Position numbers and translations under genes: made by a program
Assembly (NCBI RefSeq): GCF_008932295.1
Contig: NZ_WBWA01000007.1
Span: 1 to 64,000, forward strand
Reading direction: 5' to 3'
DNA: 64,000 bases
From: Brucella tritici
GTDB lineage: Bacteria > Pseudomonadota > Alphaproteobacteria > Rhizobiales > Rhizobiaceae
The notes under the pieces: generated by a model
The model's database searches: none
Told to the model about the DNA's origin: nothing
The model's input: the letters and a program-made list of their open reading frames with translations, nothing else
Part shown: positions 62,730 to 64,000 of the stretch, piece after piece
Layout of the letters: each line of letters opens with the position of its first letter
Position numbering within the stretch: the stretch's first letter is position 1

Positions 62730-63589
62730 AAACCGCAATCGTCACAGCCAGTTGGGATCAGGACTTCGAGCGCTGCAAGCTGCTTTGCGAAACCATAGAC
62801 AAATATGTCAGCGGTTTCACGAAGCACTATATCCTTGTCGACAGCAAGGACGTTGCCCTGTTCTGCAAGCTCGAAAGCGCGCACCGCGTCATCATCGATG
62901 AACGCGATCTGCTGCCCTCATGGCTGCATGCCTTCTGGGACCCGACCTATCTGTGGCGCAGGCGGGTCTGGCTCTCGCTCCGGACCAAGCCGCTGCGTGG
63001 CTGGCATGTGCAACAGCTACGCCGCATCGCACTTGCCGGTGCCGTGGAGGAAGACGGATTTCTCTATACGGATTCCGATACGGCCTTTCTGCGTCCCTTC
63101 GATTGCGGCACGCTTTGGCATGGCGAAAAGCTTCGGCTTTTCGTGCGTCCCAATGCGCTTGCCAATCCGGAATGGCCGGAACATCCGGTCTGGGCTGCCA
63201 ATGCGGCAAAGCTGCTTGGTATCAAGAACGGGAAAAGCGGGCTGAACGACTATATCGGTCAGCTCGTCTCATGGCGCCGCGACAGCGTGATCTCGATGTG
63301 CGAGAGGATCGAAGCGCATACCGGACAGCATTGGGTAGCAGCCCTCGGCAACATACGCCGTTTTTCCGAGTGCTTCATCTATGGTCGCTACGTCGATGAC
63401 GTGCTGCATGGGTCCGGCCACTACAGCGACACCCATGATCTGTGCCGGATGCAATGGTTCGCACCGCCACCGAGCGAAGAGGAATTCCGAACTTTCATCG
63501 CCGAAATGGAGCCGCATCAGGTCGCCATCGGCATGCAGTCTTTCCTTGGTCTTTCGGTCGACGACATTCGGCGCATTATCGGAGCTTAG
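62726..63589 (+). CDS. putative glycosyltransferase, DUF6492-like
   Basis: A 287-residue protein starting with GTG at 62726 behind AAGGGAG. It begins KTAIVTASWDQDFERCKLLCETIDKYVSGFTKHYILVD, and a DxD-like YTDSDTAFLRP occurs at about residue 115, both consistent with a GT-A nucleotide-sugar fold. I believe it belongs to DUF6492, whose members sit in polysaccharide clusters; the specific reaction is unknown. It is the last gene of the plus-strand arm and is followed by a palindromic repeat. Confidence 0.7.
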   Translation: MKTAIVTASWDQDFERCKLLCETIDKYVSGFTKHYILVDSKDVALFCKLESAHRVIIDERDLLPSWLHAFWDPTYLWRRRVWLSLRTKPLRGWHVQQLRRIALAGAVEEDGFLYTDSDTAFLRPFDCGTLWHGEKLRLFVRPNALANPEWPEHPVWAANAAKLLGIKNGKSGLNDYIGQLVSWRRDSVISMCERIEAHTGQHWVAALGNIRRFSECFIYGRYVDDVLHGSGHYSDTHDLCRMQWFAPPPSEEEFRTFIAEMEPHQVAIGMQSFLGLSVDDIRRIIGA

Positions 63590-63626
63590 ATACCCCGATC
63601 ATTGAGACCGCCCTATCTGTTTTTCA

Positions 63627-63670
63627 GCATTTCCGAACGCAAAGCCAGTCCCGACTTTTGCCGGCAATGC
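63627..63670. repeat. A-type palindromic repeat between convergent genes
   Basis: The arms GCATT (63627-63631) and AATGC (63666-63670) enclose a family core (CGAACGCAAAG ... ACTTTTGCCGG). It directly abuts the stop codon of the minus-strand membrane protein. Confidence 0.6.
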
Positions 63671-64000
63671 TTAAACCCGCTTTGCCGGCAAACGAATGCT
63701 CGTATAGGTGAAAACCAGCGACAGAAGATATAGCCCGGCAAACACGATATTGAGGCCGAGAATCCAGTCGTGATTATCGGCATAATTCACGAGCAGAAGC
63801 CAGACGAAGAATGCCTTGGCGGCAGTCATCAGCACCATGCTCAGCGTCCTGAGACCGGACTGGCCGCGCGCATAAAGAATTTCCGTCTGATACTCGATGA
63901 GATTGCGGAACCCCGGCACGAGCAGCACCAGCGGCAGCAGCCCGACAATCGGCGCAACGCTTGAACCGAGTGCGTTCGGGAAGACTTGCAGGAACACGAC
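63671..64000 (-). CDS. polytopic membrane protein, C-terminal part (cut by window end)
   Basis: The last 110 or so residues of a membrane protein whose 5' end lies outside the window. At least three hydrophobic helices are visible (VAPIVGLLPLVLLVPGF, LMTAAKAFFVWLLLVNY, ILGLNIVFAGLYLLSLVFTYTSI) with short charged loops. The arrangement would fit the end of a Wzx-type polysaccharide flippase or another lipopolysaccharide/exopolysaccharide membrane protein, which would suit the cluster. The fragment is too short to assign. Confidence 0.6.
   Translation of the reverse strand, partial: VVFLQVFPNALGSSVAPIVGLLPLVLLVPGFRNLIEYQTEILYARGQSGLRTLSMVLMTAAKAFFVWLLLVNYADNHDWILGLNIVFAGLYLLSLVFTYTSIRLPAKRV

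Overview
The window is fairly GC-rich alphaproteobacterial DNA. It fits the Brucella/Ochrobactrum group (Brucellaceae), probably a secondary chromosome. The evidence is a rhizobial-type flagellar cluster (FlaF, FlbT, MotC, MotE, a MotD-type FliK), an FtcR-type master regulator, and a LuxR-family protein very close to Brucella VjbR next to flhB. No rRNA, tRNA, phage, transposase or CRISPR was seen. The flagellin and the complete motility set look more like the motile Ochrobactrum branch than classical Brucella; this species placement is inference.

Region 1 (1-7.6 kb) holds a BadF/GlcNAc-kinase-like protein, an Rrf2 regulator and a zinc-starvation locus. The zinc locus contains a DUF4198 protein and a COG0523/CobW GTPase, divergently arranged znuA / znuC-znuB-zur, two Zur-box-like dyads and several histidine-rich appendages.

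Region 2 (7.6-43.9 kb) is one continuous flagellar locus. Minus-strand blocks carry fliR-flhA-fliQ-flgD-flbT-flaF-flgL-flgK, flgE, ftcR, the fliF-fliH-motB-motC-fliK-transglycosylase operon, one flagellin, and flgF-fliI-...-flgB-flgC-fliE-flgG-flgA-flgI-motE-flgH-fliL-fliP. A plus-strand block carries motA-fliM-(coiled coil)-fliN-fliG-flhB. Nearly every part of the basal body, export gate, motor and hook is present. The hook gene flgE, however, has an in-frame amber codon at codon 12.

Region 3 (44-53.3 kb) holds vjbR, a TetR repressor with twin operators facing an EmrAB-type efflux pair, and a complete four-gene ABC importer (binding protein, two permeases, ATPase). Region 4 (53.5-64 kb) holds gnd (6-phosphogluconate dehydrogenase), a MOSC protein, two Gfo/Idh oxidoreductases and a polysaccharide cluster: an O-antigen-ligase/ExoQ-like protein, three or four glycosyltransferases including a WecG/TagA type, and a membrane protein cut by the window end.

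A family of palindromic repeats runs through the whole window: an A element, an AT-rich linker and a B element. These often abut or supply gene ends. One lies in frame inside the FlgA signal peptide and another forms the C-terminus of FlgJ. Other points of interest are two 8-bp tandem arrays upstream of flgB, a structured flagellin leader (a possible FlbT target) and paired palindromes upstream of ftcR.
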